Position numbers and translations under genes: made by a program. A stretch of 64,000 nt of DNA. Source: Streptomyces silvae. GTDB taxonomy: Bacteria > Actinomycetota > Actinomycetes > Streptomycetales > Streptomycetaceae. The stretch spans positions 32,199 to 96,198 of the forward strand of contig NZ_JAERUC010000207.1 in assembly GCF_016745505.1 (NCBI RefSeq), in the 5' to 3' direction. Under the pieces are notes generated by a model. The model made no database searches. It worked only from the letters and a program-made list of their open reading frames with translations, and was not told where the DNA came from. Positions 34,416-43,179 of this stretch are shown one piece after another (the stretch's first letter is position 1; every line of letters starts with the position of its first letter).

Positions 34416-34986
34416 GATCCAGCGGGGTCTCCACGGGCAGCAGGGCGGCGGCCCGCTCCCGCTCCCCCGCCCGTACGGCCGCGTTCACCTCGCGGGCCAG
34501 GGGGGTGACATCGCGGACGGACACCGTCCACTCGTCGGCGTACCGCCGGGATGCCTCCCCGGAGAGCCCGAGCTGGAGCGAGCGGTACGGGAGCGGGTTC
34601 AGGGCCAGATCGCGCTCGGGGTCCCACTGGACGCGCGCGGGGGCGGATCGCAGCGCACGCTTCCAGGCGCCCTGGTCCTCGTGCACCTCCCGTACGTAGT
34701 GGGAGAGTTCGGCGTGCTCCAGCGCCCAGGCGAGACCGTCACGGCTGATCTCGACGGCGAGCACGGTCTCCTGGCCCTCCTTGGTGCCCCAGCCGCTGCG
34801 GTACATCATCCACAGGAAGCTCGGCTTGATCCATGTCATCCGGTCGCGCTTCCAGGCGGGCGGGAAGCGCCCGTCGCGGGCGGTGGGCAGCCCGATGGCC
34901 GGTGAGTAGGCCTGGTAGACGGTGACGGTGGTGTCGGTGTGCTGCGCGCGGATCTCGTAACGCGGCCGGTCGGTACGGTCGTTCAT
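34381..34986 (-). CDS. DUF4291 family protein
   Basis: A 201-residue cytoplasmic protein with the DUF4291 hallmarks: YEIRAQHTDTTVTVYQAYSP, RMTWIKPSFLWMMYRSGWG and VQWDPERDLALNPLPYRSLQLGL. Function is unknown; a link to RNA- or ADP-ribose-related chemistry has been guessed for the fold but I cannot support it from this sequence. Start at 34986 (MNDRTDRPRY). A start 21 codons upstream would add a basic, unconserved stretch. It is convergent with the P-loop gene, overlapping by 35 bp. Confidence 0.85.
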   Translation of the reverse strand: MNDRTDRPRYEIRAQHTDTTVTVYQAYSPAIGLPTARDGRFPPAWKRDRMTWIKPSFLWMMYRSGWGTKEGQETVLAVEISRDGLAWALEHAELSHYVREVHEDQGAWKRALRSAPARVQWDPERDLALNPLPYRSLQLGLSGEASRRYADEWTVSVRDVTPLAREVNAAVRAGERERAAALLPVETPLDLSAPRPVPATP

Positions 34987-35051
34987 ACGCCCAGGATGCG
35001 GGGGCCGGCGCGTCGCAGCATCCGGTTTTCTCCCCGGCCGGCCACGCACGG

Positions 35052-35094
35052 CGGCGGCTCCTCCCCACCTCGGCGCGGTGGGGAGGAGCCGCCG
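35052..35094 (-). terminator. strong terminator of the NlpC/P60-like gene
   Basis: A perfect 18-bp stem (35052-35069 with 35077-35094) and 7-nt loop, ending 12 bp from the stop at 35107. It is the longest perfect hairpin I noticed in the window. Confidence 0.88.
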
Positions 35095-35106
35095 TGGCCA
35101 CTCGGG

Positions 35107-36207
35107 TCAGCGGCTGCCGAGCAGGGTGCGCCAGGTGTTCGGGCCGACGACGCCGTCGACCTCCAGCTTGTGGTTCTTCTGGAAGGCCACCACCGCCGAC
35201 TTCGTCTTCGTGCCGAAGCCGCCGTCGACCGCGAGGCCGTAGTTGTAGACGTTCAGCTGCGTCTGCGCCGCCTTCACCGCCGAACCGGACGAGCCGGACT
35301 TCACGACCTTGATCAGCTTGGCCCAGGTGTACGGGCCGATGACCCCGTCGGCGGCCAGGGAACGGGACTTCTGGAACTTGACCACCGCGGCGCGGGTGTT
35401 CGGGCCGAAGCTGCTGTCGGCCGCGACCGAGTAGCCCTGCGCGGTCAGCAGTTGCTGGGCGGACTTCACGTCCGCGCCCTGGGAACCGCTCTTGAGGACC
35501 GGCCAGGAGACGCTCGGGGACGGCACCTGCCCGCCACCGCCACCACCGCCGGTGCCGCCGCCCAGCTTCACCGGGCGGAAGGGGTCGTAGTTGTCGCTGC
35601 CGATCCCGTACTTGAGCTGCCGGTAGGTCGTGCCGTACGTGCCTCGCTGTTCGTAGGCGTAATAGGCGCTGTGGGCGGTGTTGGCCCACTTCTCGAAGAT
35701 CACCACATGCCGGAAGTCGCCGTCGTCGGTCCGGTGGTCGATCAGCAGGTCCCCCTTCTTCAGCTGGCTCACGCTGCTGAGCCGCGTGGTGACGCCGCTC
35801 TTGGAGTCGGCCAGTCCGACGGTGTTCAGGCCGGGCTTCCCCAGGCCGAGCGCCATGGAGACGAAGCCGGAGCAGTCCTGGCGGTAGCCGTCCTTCCAGA
35901 CGCGCTCCATGCTGTACGGCACCGGGCCGCCGTTGTTGGCCGTGAGCCAGGTGCGGGCCCGGTTGATCATCGTGTCGGGGGAGAGCGTGGCCGTGGCCAT
36001 GGTCGACACCCCGCCGGCCTGGGTGACGAGCTTGCTGTCCGCCTCGGGCTCCGGCCCGTACTCGGCCTGGGCGGCGACGGCCGCCGGCTCCGAGGAGCCG
36101 CTGTCGGCCAGCGACGGTACGACAACGATTGCGGAAGCAACACCACCGGCGGCGATACCGATGAGAGCGATCCGGGTGCGGCGCGTAAACCTGCTGCGAA
36201 GTGACAT
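35107..36207 (-). CDS. secreted NlpC/P60-like hydrolase with two peptidoglycan-binding domains
   Basis: A 366-residue exported protein. A Tat/Sec-like signal (RRTRIALIGIAAGGVASAIVVV) covers residues 9-34. The catalytic domain (about 75-220) has DCSGFVSMALG with nucleophile Cys112 and RHVVIFEKW with His167, the NlpC/P60-CHAP-like order. A Gly-rich hinge (about 222-232) follows, then two PG_binding_1 repeats, about 235-300 and 302-366, each with a DGxxGPxTW-type turn (VIGPYTWAKL, VVGPNTWRTL). It should cleave peptide cross-links in the cell wall; no specificity can be assigned. The ATG at 36207 has GGGGGAAC upstream. Monocistronic, ended by an 18-bp hairpin. Confidence 0.88.
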   Translation of the reverse strand: MSLRSRFTRRTRIALIGIAAGGVASAIVVVPSLADSGSSEPAAVAAQAEYGPEPEADSKLVTQAGGVSTMATATLSPDTMINRARTWLTANNGGPVPYSMERVWKDGYRQDCSGFVSMALGLGKPGLNTVGLADSKSGVTTRLSSVSQLKKGDLLIDHRTDDGDFRHVVIFEKWANTAHSAYYAYEQRGTYGTTYRQLKYGIGSDNYDPFRPVKLGGGTGGGGGGGQVPSPSVSWPVLKSGSQGADVKSAQQLLTAQGYSVAADSSFGPNTRAAVVKFQKSRSLAADGVIGPYTWAKLIKVVKSGSSGSAVKAAQTQLNVYNYGLAVDGGFGTKTKSAVVAFQKNHKLEVDGVVGPNTWRTLLGSR

Positions 36208-36465
36208 GTTTTCTGTTCCCCCGTGTCCCTTGGGTTGTGGCGCGACGACCCGAACGGACCGGTCGCGTGCGAAGCCTTTGCCGTCACCGGGGGCTGTGTG
36301 CGCCCTCCGACGAGTCATTACGATGGCAAAGTTTGCTGCCCGCGCCCAGCGCTGTACGGAAGCAGCATCAGCCAGTGACGCGACCTCGACAATGTTCGGG
36401 ATGTGTGACCGTCGCCGGAACCGGCGTACGCGCCCGACGACTTGCCGTACCTGGAGGGCTTTCCC

Positions 36466-37566
36466 ATGACCCGCACCACCCCGCCGCGCCCCCTCGACGT
36501 GGAGGCGGCCTTTCCCCCGCTCGCGGCCCACCGGCGCACAGCCACCCGGCTGCACCCACGCCATGGCTCCCCCGGCGTACAGGAGAGTTCGGTGGCGGGC
36601 CCTCTGCTGTGGCCGGCCGACGAACCGTGGCCGGTGTGCACGGCCGTACACCCGAAGGGCACGGGCCACCTTCTCTCCGACGTGCGGCTGCGCCGTCGCA
36701 TCCAGGAGGGCGCGCGGGGGCGGGGATACACCGAGGACGAAGAGCGCCTGCTCACCGCGCCGACCCGGGGACACCACGCTCCGGACCTCCACGACGGCGA
36801 TCCGGTGCCGTCGCTGGCCGTTGCCCAGCTGTACGCACGCGACGTCCCGGATCTCGTGGGGCCGGAGGGGCACGATCTGCTGCAGGTCCTCTGGTGCCCG
36901 TTCGAGGCGCACGGCGACGCCCGCACGATCGACGTCGTGCTGAAGTGGCGGCGCTCGGCCGAGGTCGGCGCCGTACTCGCCCCGCAGCCCGAGCCCTTGG
37001 TCGTCGGCCGCGCCGAATGCGTGCCGGACGTGTGCGTCGTGCACCCGGAACAGGTCGTGGAGCACGAGTATCTCGGGCTGCTGGACGAAGGGCTCCAGGA
37101 GGAGATCGACGCATGGGAGGAAGGGCTCCGCGACGAGGCGGACCAGGTGGACGACGCAGAGGAGGAGGACGACGACTGCTCCGTCCCGCCCCGGAGTTAC
37201 GCGACGTACGAGGAGTACGAGGCGGCCATGGCCGCGGCCCGGGCCGAGGAACCGGAGGAGCTCGACTACATGAGCGACCTGTCGATCGCGCCCGGCTGGA
37301 AGGTCGGAGGGTTCGCGTCCTGGCATCTGACCGATCCCGCTCCGGTCGACTGCGGGGTGTGCGGAGCCGCGATGCCGCCCCTGCTCACCGTGGACATGTG
37401 GGAGTGCGACGGGGCGTCACGCAGCTGGCTGCCGGTCGAGGACCGGGACGCCTCCGACGACCCGCGTGTCATCGACCCCACCGGTGTCCACCTCGGCCGC
37501 GGCCTGATGCGCGTGCACACCTGCCCGGCCGATCCCCTGCACCCGCACCGCCTGAGCTTCCAGTAG
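36466..37566 (+). CDS. hypothetical protein with YwqG/DUF1963-like features
   Basis: A 366-residue cytoplasmic protein. AGPLLWPADEPWPVC near residue 45 resembles the opening of DUF1963 (YwqG) proteins (GG-PWLPxxxEWP), and PVPSLAVAQLYARDVPDL fits the next strand. An acidic insert (about 200-255) contains runs of Glu/Asp. The C-terminal third has KVGGFASWHLTDPAP and CGVCGAAMPPLL, a CxxC pair that could hold zinc. Function unknown. GGAGGG precedes the ATG at 36466. It is divergent from the cell-wall hydrolase gene across a 258-bp spacer. Confidence 0.75.
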   Translation: MTRTTPPRPLDVEAAFPPLAAHRRTATRLHPRHGSPGVQESSVAGPLLWPADEPWPVCTAVHPKGTGHLLSDVRLRRRIQEGARGRGYTEDEERLLTAPTRGHHAPDLHDGDPVPSLAVAQLYARDVPDLVGPEGHDLLQVLWCPFEAHGDARTIDVVLKWRRSAEVGAVLAPQPEPLVVGRAECVPDVCVVHPEQVVEHEYLGLLDEGLQEEIDAWEEGLRDEADQVDDAEEEDDDCSVPPRSYATYEEYEAAMAAARAEEPEELDYMSDLSIAPGWKVGGFASWHLTDPAPVDCGVCGAAMPPLLTVDMWECDGASRSWLPVEDRDASDDPRVIDPTGVHLGRGLMRVHTCPADPLHPHRLSFQ

Positions 37567-37601
37567 CGGGCCCGAGCGGCAGGCTTCGGGCGCCACGACG
37601 C

Positions 37602-37662
37602 GCGGTTACGGCGGGGGCGGTTACGGCAGGCGGTTACGGCGGCGGTTACGACGGCGGTTACG
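37602..37662. repeat. short tandem GCGGTTACG repeats at a gene end
   Basis: Five copies of GCGGTTACG start at 37602, 37617, 37630, 37642 and 37654 (spacing 15, 13, 12, 12 bp). The last copy supplies the TAA stop codon of the kinase gene on the minus strand (37658-37660). The array lies between that gene and the convergent gene ending at 37566. Confidence 0.88.
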
Positions 37663-38701
37663 ACGGGCGCCGTTCCGGCACCGGGCGCAGTGTCGGCCAC
37701 CGGTCCAGAACGGCGCGGCGCAGATCCCCCGCGAGGGTCCGCAGATGCCGCAGCTCCCCCGTCTCCTCGGCCAGGCCGGCGACCACCCCGAGCCGGTGGG
37801 CGAGGCGCTGGCGGGCGGTCGCCGTGCCCCAGGTCCAGTCCTCGTCGGGGAGGCGGGCCAGATGGTCGGTGGTGGAGCGGTGGGCGCGCTGGACGAGGGC
37901 GTCGCCCCGGATCAGCCAGCCCGCGCAGGCGTCGGCCAGGCCGGTGTCCGGGAGTGCGGTGCCGGTCCCGGTGCGCCAGGCCGTGCGGTAGGCGGCCTCG
38001 GCCCGCTCCAGCAGGGGGCCGGACGCCCCCGTGACGCACCAGCAGGTGGGGAAACCGATGCGCAGGTAGGCGAGTTCCATCAGGCCGCTGCCCAGGGACG
38101 CCTGCTCGAAGTCGATGAACCTGACGCCGTCCGGGGTGTGCAGGTCGTTGCCTGGGCACGGGTCGCCGTGGAGGAGGGCGGCCCCCTCCGCGCGGCCGAG
38201 GCGCTCCACGAGGGCGTGGAGTTCGTCCCGTACGCCCGGTGGCCCGGGGATCCCGAGGGTCTCGGCCAGGGTGAGGAACGACGTGACGTCCGCGCCGGTC
38301 GGGCCCTGCCAGCGGGGCAGCGCCCCGGCGTCCCCGGGGCGGGCGGTGGCGTGCAGCCGGGCGAGGGCGGCCGCGTAGCCGACGATCCAGTCGTCGGGCG
38401 GCCGCCGCTCGTCGAGGTGTTCGAGGACCAGGACCCGCTCGGCCGGGTCGGTGCCGAGGAGCGCGGGCACGACCGGGGTGCCGGGCGCCCGGCCCGCGAT
38501 GCGCAGGCCGGCCACCTCGCGTGCGTACCGCTCGTCGGCCCCGGGGCCCGCCACCAGCTGCTTCAGCACCGCCGGACGGCCGGACAGCTCGATGCGCCAG
38601 ACCTGTGAACGGGGGCTGCTCTCCAGCACGGAGGCCTGCCCGGGCGGGCCCAGACGGGCCCGCAGGGACTCGCCGAACGGAAGCTGCGACCCCGGCACCA
38701 T
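37658..38701 (-). CDS. APH-fold phosphotransferase
   Basis: A 347-residue kinase of the aminoglycoside phosphotransferase/choline kinase fold. The N-lobe has VWRIELSGRPAVLKQLV with the ATP Lys; the catalytic loop is LLHGDPCPGND with Asp and Asn; the DFG-like metal site is FIDFEQASLG. APH-fold enzymes phosphorylate many small molecules including sugars, and antibiotic specificity cannot be inferred. It lies 41 bp downstream of the iolA stop in the same direction, so it may be read through from the inositol operon. Start at 38701 (MVPGSQLPFG). The stop codon falls inside a tandem repeat array. Confidence 0.82.
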   Translation of the reverse strand: MVPGSQLPFGESLRARLGPPGQASVLESSPRSQVWRIELSGRPAVLKQLVAGPGADERYAREVAGLRIAGRAPGTPVVPALLGTDPAERVLVLEHLDERRPPDDWIVGYAAALARLHATARPGDAGALPRWQGPTGADVTSFLTLAETLGIPGPPGVRDELHALVERLGRAEGAALLHGDPCPGNDLHTPDGVRFIDFEQASLGSGLMELAYLRIGFPTCWCVTGASGPLLERAEAAYRTAWRTGTGTALPDTGLADACAGWLIRGDALVQRAHRSTTDHLARLPDEDWTWGTATARQRLAHRLGVVAGLAEETGELRHLRTLAGDLRRAVLDRWPTLRPVPERRPS

Positions 38702-38742
38702 ACCGCTCAGTCTTCCACCCGGCGGGGCCCCTGTCCGCCGGG

Positions 38743-40242
38743 TCAGTGATTGCGGGGGAAGCCGAGGTCCACGCCCGCCGGGGCGTCGGCCGGGTCGGGC
38801 CAGCGGGTGGTGACGACCTTGCCGCGGGTGTAGAAGTGCACGCCGTCGTTGCCGTAGATGTGGTGGTCGCCGAAGAGGGAGTCCTTCCAGCCGCCGAAGG
38901 AGTGGTAGCCGACCGGCACCGGGATCGGGACGTTGACGCCGACCATGCCGGCCTCGATCTCCAGCTGGAAGCGGCGGGCCGCCCCGCCGTCGCGGGTGAA
39001 GATCGCGGTGCCGTTGCCGAAGGGCGAGGCGTTCATGAGGGCGACGCCGTCCTCGTACGTCTCGACGCGCAGCACACAGAGGACGGGGCCGAAGATCTCG
39101 TCGCGGTAGGCGTCGGAGTCCGTGGAGACGTTGTCCAGGAGGGACAGGCCGATCCAGTGGCCGTCCTCGAAGCCCTCGACCGTGTGGCCGGTGCCGTCGA
39201 GGACGACGTCGGCGCCCTGTGCGGCGGCCCCGGTGACGTAGGAGGCGACCTTGTCGCGGTGGGCGGCGGTGATCAGCGGGCCCATCTCGGAGGCGGGGTC
39301 CGTGCCGGGGCCGATCGTGATCTTCTCGGCGCGCTCGCGGATCTTCGCGACGAGCTCGTCCGCGATGGAGTTCACGGCGACGACCGCGGAGATGGCCATG
39401 CAGCGCTCACCGGCGGAGCCGTACGCGGCGGAGACGGCGGCGTCGGCCGCGGCGTCCAGGTCGGCGTCGGGGAGGACCAGCATGTGGTTCTTCGCACCGC
39501 CGAGCGCCTGGACGCGCTTGCCGTTGGCGGAGGCCGTGGCGTGGATGTACCGGGCGATGGGCGTGGAGCCGACGAAGGAGACGGCGGCGACGTCGGGGTG
39601 GGCGAGCAGCCCGTCCACGGCGACCTTGTCGCCGTGCAGGACGTTCAGCACACCGTCGGGCAGCCCCGCCTCGGCGGCGAGCTCGGCCAGCAGGTTGGCG
39701 GCGGACGGGTCCTTCTCGCTGGGCTTGAGGACGAAGGTGTTCCCGCACGCGATGGCCAGCGGGAACATCCACATCGGCACCATGGCCGGGAAGTTGAACG
39801 GGGTGATGCCGGCGACGACGCCGACCGGCTGTCGGATCGAGGAGACGTCGACCCGGCTGGAGACCTGGGTCGACAGCTCGCCCTTGAGCTGGGTGGTGAT
39901 GCCGCAGGCCAGCTCCACGATCTCCAGGCCGCGGGCGACCTCGCCGAGCGCGTCGGAGTGCACCTTGCCGTGCTCGGCGGTGATCAGCGCGGCGATCTCG
40001 TCGCGGTGGGAGTCGAGCAGGGCGCGGTAGCGGAAGAGGACGGCGGTGCGCGCGGAGAGCGAGGAGGTCCCCCACGTCGCGTACGCGGCCTTCGCGGCGG
40101 ATACCGCGGCGTCGACCTCCTCGGTGGAGGCCAGCGCCACCTGCGTGGTGACGGCGCCGGTCGCCGGGTCGGTGACAGGTCCGTAGTTGCCCGACGTGCC
40201 CTCGACGGCCTTGCCACCGATCCAGTGGTTGACGGTCTTCAT
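38743..40242 (-). CDS. iolA: CoA-acylating methylmalonate-semialdehyde dehydrogenase
   Basis: A 499-residue aldehyde dehydrogenase that converts malonate semialdehyde or methylmalonate semialdehyde with NAD+ and CoA to acetyl- or propionyl-CoA and CO2. It starts MKTVNHWIGGKAVEG; the NAD-binding part contains VVAGITPFNFPAMVPMWMFP and FVGSTPIARYI; the catalytic Cys is in GSAGERCMAISA. These are the marks of MmsA/IolA. Position after iolD (13-bp gap) makes it the last step of inositol breakdown. The same enzyme also serves valine degradation, hence the alternative name mmsA. Confidence 0.93.
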   Translation of the reverse strand: MKTVNHWIGGKAVEGTSGNYGPVTDPATGAVTTQVALASTEEVDAAVSAAKAAYATWGTSSLSARTAVLFRYRALLDSHRDEIAALITAEHGKVHSDALGEVARGLEIVELACGITTQLKGELSTQVSSRVDVSSIRQPVGVVAGITPFNFPAMVPMWMFPLAIACGNTFVLKPSEKDPSAANLLAELAAEAGLPDGVLNVLHGDKVAVDGLLAHPDVAAVSFVGSTPIARYIHATASANGKRVQALGGAKNHMLVLPDADLDAAADAAVSAAYGSAGERCMAISAVVAVNSIADELVAKIRERAEKITIGPGTDPASEMGPLITAAHRDKVASYVTGAAAQGADVVLDGTGHTVEGFEDGHWIGLSLLDNVSTDSDAYRDEIFGPVLCVLRVETYEDGVALMNASPFGNGTAIFTRDGGAARRFQLEIEAGMVGVNVPIPVPVGYHSFGGWKDSLFGDHHIYGNDGVHFYTRGKVVTTRWPDPADAPAGVDLGFPRNH

Positions 40243-40255
40243 GACGGGGTCTCCT

Positions 40256-42172
40256 TCACAGGTGGCGGCGTCGGGCTGCGATCTGCCGGTCGTACTCTTT
40301 CCTGGCCTCGACCGCCGACGGGCGGGTCGCGGTTTCGGCTACCGGAACATCCCACCACGCCTGTGCCGGGGGCGGCCCCGACACTGTGTCTGCCGTTCCG
40401 GTCTCGACGTAGACACAAGTGGGACGGTCCGAGGCGCGCGCCTCGGCGAGGGCACGGCGCAGCTCCCCCACCGTCCCGGCGCGCAGGACGTGCATGCCCA
40501 GCGAGGCCGCGTTGGCGGCGAGGTCGACGGGGAGCGGGGCGCCGGTGAACGCCCCCTCGTCGGTGCGGTGGCGGTAGGCGGTGCCGAAGCGTTCGGCGCC
40601 GACGGACTCGGAGAGGCCGCCGATGGACGCGTATCCGTGGTTCTGGAGGATGACGAGCTTGACGGGCAGGCCCTCCTGCACGGCGGTGACGATCTCGGTG
40701 GGGTTCATCAGATACGTGCCGTCGCCGACCAGCGCCCAGACGGGCCTGCCCGGTGCCGCGAGCTGGACCCCGAGGGCTGCGGGGATCTCGTATCCCATGC
40801 AGGAGTAGCCGTACTCGACGTGGTACTGCTGCGGGGAGCGGGCCCGCCACAGCTTGTGGAGGTCGCCGGGGAGGGAGCCCGCCGCGTTGATCAGGATGTC
40901 GTCCTCGGTGACCAGCTCGTCCAGCAGCCCCAGGACCTGGGCCTGGGTGGGGCGGGCGGCCGGGTCGCCGGTGGCGAAGGCCGCGTCGACTTGCTGCTCC
41001 CAGCGGTCCTTGGCGTCGGTGTACTCGCTCTCGTAGGCGGGGTCGACGCGGTGTCCGCATGCGCCGAGGGCCTCTCCGAGGGCTTCGATCGTGGTGCGGG
41101 CGTCACCGACGAGGGGCAGGGCGGCGAGCTTGTGGGCGTCGAAGCCGGTGATGTTGAGGTTGAGGAAGCGGACGGCCGGGTCGGCGAAGAGGGTGCCGGA
41201 GGCGGTCGTGAAGTCGGTGTAACGGGTGCCGATCCCGAGGACGAGGTCGGCCTCGCGGGCGAGTGCGTCGGCCGTGGCGGTCCCGGTGTGGCCGATGCCG
41301 CCCACGTCGGCGGGGTGGTCGTGGCGCAGCGACCCCTTGCCGGCCTGGGTGGAGGCGACCGGGATACGGGTGGCGGCGGCGAACGCGGCGAGCGTCTCCT
41401 CGGCCCCGCTGTGGTGGACCCCGCCGCCCGCGACGATCAGGGGACGGCGCGCGGCGCGCACGGCACGGACGGCCTGGTCGAGTTCGTACGGATCGGGGGC
41501 CGGCCTGCGTACGTTCCAGACGCGCGTCGCGAAGAACTCCGCCGGCCAGTCGTACGCCTCCGCCTGCACGTCCTGCGGCAGCGCGAGCGTGACGGCGCCC
41601 GTCTCCGCCGGGTCGGCGAGGGTGCGCATGGCCTGGAGGGCGGCCGGGATCAGCGCCTCGGGGCGGGTGACCCGGTCGAAGTAGCGGGAGACGGGGCGCA
41701 GGCAGTCGTTGACCGACACATCGCCCGCGTACGGCACTTCGAGCTGCTGGAGCACGGGGTCCGCGGGGCGGGTCGCGAAGGTGTCGCCGGGCAGGAGCAG
41801 CACGGGCAGGTGGTTGACGGTGGCGAGCGCGGCGCCGGTGACGAGGTTGGTGGCACCGGGGCCGATGGAGGTGGTGACGGCGTGGGCGGAGAGCCGGCCC
41901 GACTGGCGGGCGTATCCGACGGCGGCGTGCACCATGGCCTGCTCGCTGCGGCCCTGGAGGTACGGCATCGCGGGGCCGGCCTCGACGAGCGCCTGCCCGA
42001 TGCCCGCGACGTTGCCGTGGCCGAAGATGCCCCAGGTCGCGTCGATCAGGCGGTGGCGGCGGCCGTCGCGCTCGGTGTACTGGCGGGCGAGGAAGGCGAT
42101 GAGCGCCTGGGCGGTGGTGAGCCTGCGGGCCGGGCCGGGGGCGCCGTTGTGCGCGGTGCGTGGTGTGGTCAC
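40256..42172 (-). CDS. iolD: 3D-(3,5/4)-trihydroxycyclohexane-1,2-dione acylhydrolase
   Basis: A 638-residue thiamine-diphosphate enzyme that opens the ring of the inositol-derived dione to 5-deoxy-glucuronate. LTTAQALIAFLARQYTERDG begins the N-terminal domain, the catalytic Glu is in QGRSEQAMVHAAVGYARQ, and the ThDP/Mg site is VGDGTYLMNPTEIVTA with a later NHGYASIGGLSESVG. Length is that of IolD (about 640). The GTG start overlaps the iolB TGA (GTGA). The ORF runs further upstream but those residues lie inside iolB in another frame. Confidence 0.94.
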   Translation of the reverse strand: MTTPRTAHNGAPGPARRLTTAQALIAFLARQYTERDGRRHRLIDATWGIFGHGNVAGIGQALVEAGPAMPYLQGRSEQAMVHAAVGYARQSGRLSAHAVTTSIGPGATNLVTGAALATVNHLPVLLLPGDTFATRPADPVLQQLEVPYAGDVSVNDCLRPVSRYFDRVTRPEALIPAALQAMRTLADPAETGAVTLALPQDVQAEAYDWPAEFFATRVWNVRRPAPDPYELDQAVRAVRAARRPLIVAGGGVHHSGAEETLAAFAAATRIPVASTQAGKGSLRHDHPADVGGIGHTGTATADALAREADLVLGIGTRYTDFTTASGTLFADPAVRFLNLNITGFDAHKLAALPLVGDARTTIEALGEALGACGHRVDPAYESEYTDAKDRWEQQVDAAFATGDPAARPTQAQVLGLLDELVTEDDILINAAGSLPGDLHKLWRARSPQQYHVEYGYSCMGYEIPAALGVQLAAPGRPVWALVGDGTYLMNPTEIVTAVQEGLPVKLVILQNHGYASIGGLSESVGAERFGTAYRHRTDEGAFTGAPLPVDLAANAASLGMHVLRAGTVGELRRALAEARASDRPTCVYVETGTADTVSGPPPAQAWWDVPVAETATRPSAVEARKEYDRQIAARRRHL

Positions 42173-43050
42173 CGGGCGTCCTCCGTCCCGTGGAGCGGCA
42201 GCCGGGGGTCGACGGGCTGTCCGGGCCAGGTGTCGCGGATCCAGCGGTGGTCCGGATGGTCGCTGATCAGCCACTCGCGCTCGCCGGGGCCCGCCATCAC
42301 GTTCAGGTAGTACAGGGTGCGGCCGGGCGGGGCGATGGAGGGGCCGTGCCAGCCGTCGGGGATGAGGACGGCGTCCCCCGTGGCGACCTCGGCGAGGACG
42401 TCGGTGCCTCCGGGGCGGGACGGCGACACCCGGTGGTAGCCGAGACCGTCGCCCTCGACCTCGAAGTAGTAGATCTCCTCCAGCACCGACTCGGTGCCGG
42501 GGCGGTGCTCGTCGTGCTTGTGCGGGGGGTACGACGACCAGTTGCCGCCGGGGGTGAGGACCTCGACGGCGATGAGCCGGTCGCAGTCGAACGTGTCGGC
42601 GGCGGCGAAGTTGTTCACCTGGCGCGAGCACGCGCCGGCGCCGCGGAGCTCGACCGGTACCTCCGGCGCGGGGCCGTAGCGAGCGGGGAGTCGTCGCTCG
42701 CACTTCGCTCCTGCCAGGGCGAAGCGGCCTCCTGCGCCGGAGGCGATCTGGGCGCGGGCGTCGCGTGGGACGTAGGCGAAATCGGTTGCTGCGCTGAACA
42801 CGTCCTTCCTGCCCAGCAGTTCAAAGATCTCACCTGCTGTCTGCACCGTACAGCCACCGGACAACGGGAGGATGATCCATTCGCTCTCCCCGGTGACCAG
42901 GGTGTGAACACCACCCGGTCCGAGCTCCAGGACGCGCAGGCTCGACCGCTCCCACCCGGCGCGCTCCGGGTCGATGTCGAGGGCGTAGGGGCCGCGTGCG
43001 GCACGGCCGGCCCTGAGGTGGTGCCTCTGCTGCTCGTCGGTGGTCGTCAT
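42169..43050 (-). CDS. iolB: 5-deoxy-glucuronate isomerase
   Basis: A 293-residue double-cupin enzyme converting 5-deoxy-glucuronate to 2-deoxy-5-keto-gluconate. The second cupin carries the metal site: YPPHKHDEHRPG with two His and Glu in EEIYYFEV, and a later His in GDAVLIPDGWHGPSIAPPG. The N-terminal cupin (LELGPGGVHTLVTGESEWIILPLSGG) lacks the full site, as usual. It lies between the aldolase and iolD, overlapping the latter by 4 bp. A 129-bp gap to the upstream aldolase gene contains a CTTCGCGAAG palindrome that could moderate readthrough. Confidence 0.94.
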   Translation of the reverse strand: MTTTDEQQRHHLRAGRAARGPYALDIDPERAGWERSSLRVLELGPGGVHTLVTGESEWIILPLSGGCTVQTAGEIFELLGRKDVFSAATDFAYVPRDARAQIASGAGGRFALAGAKCERRLPARYGPAPEVPVELRGAGACSRQVNNFAAADTFDCDRLIAVEVLTPGGNWSSYPPHKHDEHRPGTESVLEEIYYFEVEGDGLGYHRVSPSRPGGTDVLAEVATGDAVLIPDGWHGPSIAPPGRTLYYLNVMAGPGEREWLISDHPDHRWIRDTWPGQPVDPRLPLHGTEDAR

Positions 43051-43179
43051 GGCTCCATCCCTACCCGTCGTCCCGCCGGTTCACGGAAACCCCTGCCCGC
43101 CGCCCGGACCCTTCGGGTTCGCGGGAGCTTCTGGCCCTCCGCCCAGGCCCTTCGCGAAGGCCCCGGTGGCCGGAGGCGC

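Noticed and set aside
36208..36465. c-di-AMP (ydaO) riboswitch before the cell-wall hydrolase
   Set aside because: Streptomyces wall hydrolases often have one, and GGGGGAAC is present, but the other conserved blocks and paired stems are missing.
37602..37662. CRISPR-like array
   Set aside because: Units are 9 bp with 3-6 bp spacers and no cas genes are present.
37658..38701. Aminoglycoside phosphotransferase
   Set aside because: The APH fold is shared by many sugar and metabolite kinases, and context points to inositol or other metabolism.
43051..43179. Terminator splitting the iol operon
   Set aside because: CTTCGCGAAG and nearby GC-rich pairs are too short; gene order and direction support one operon.
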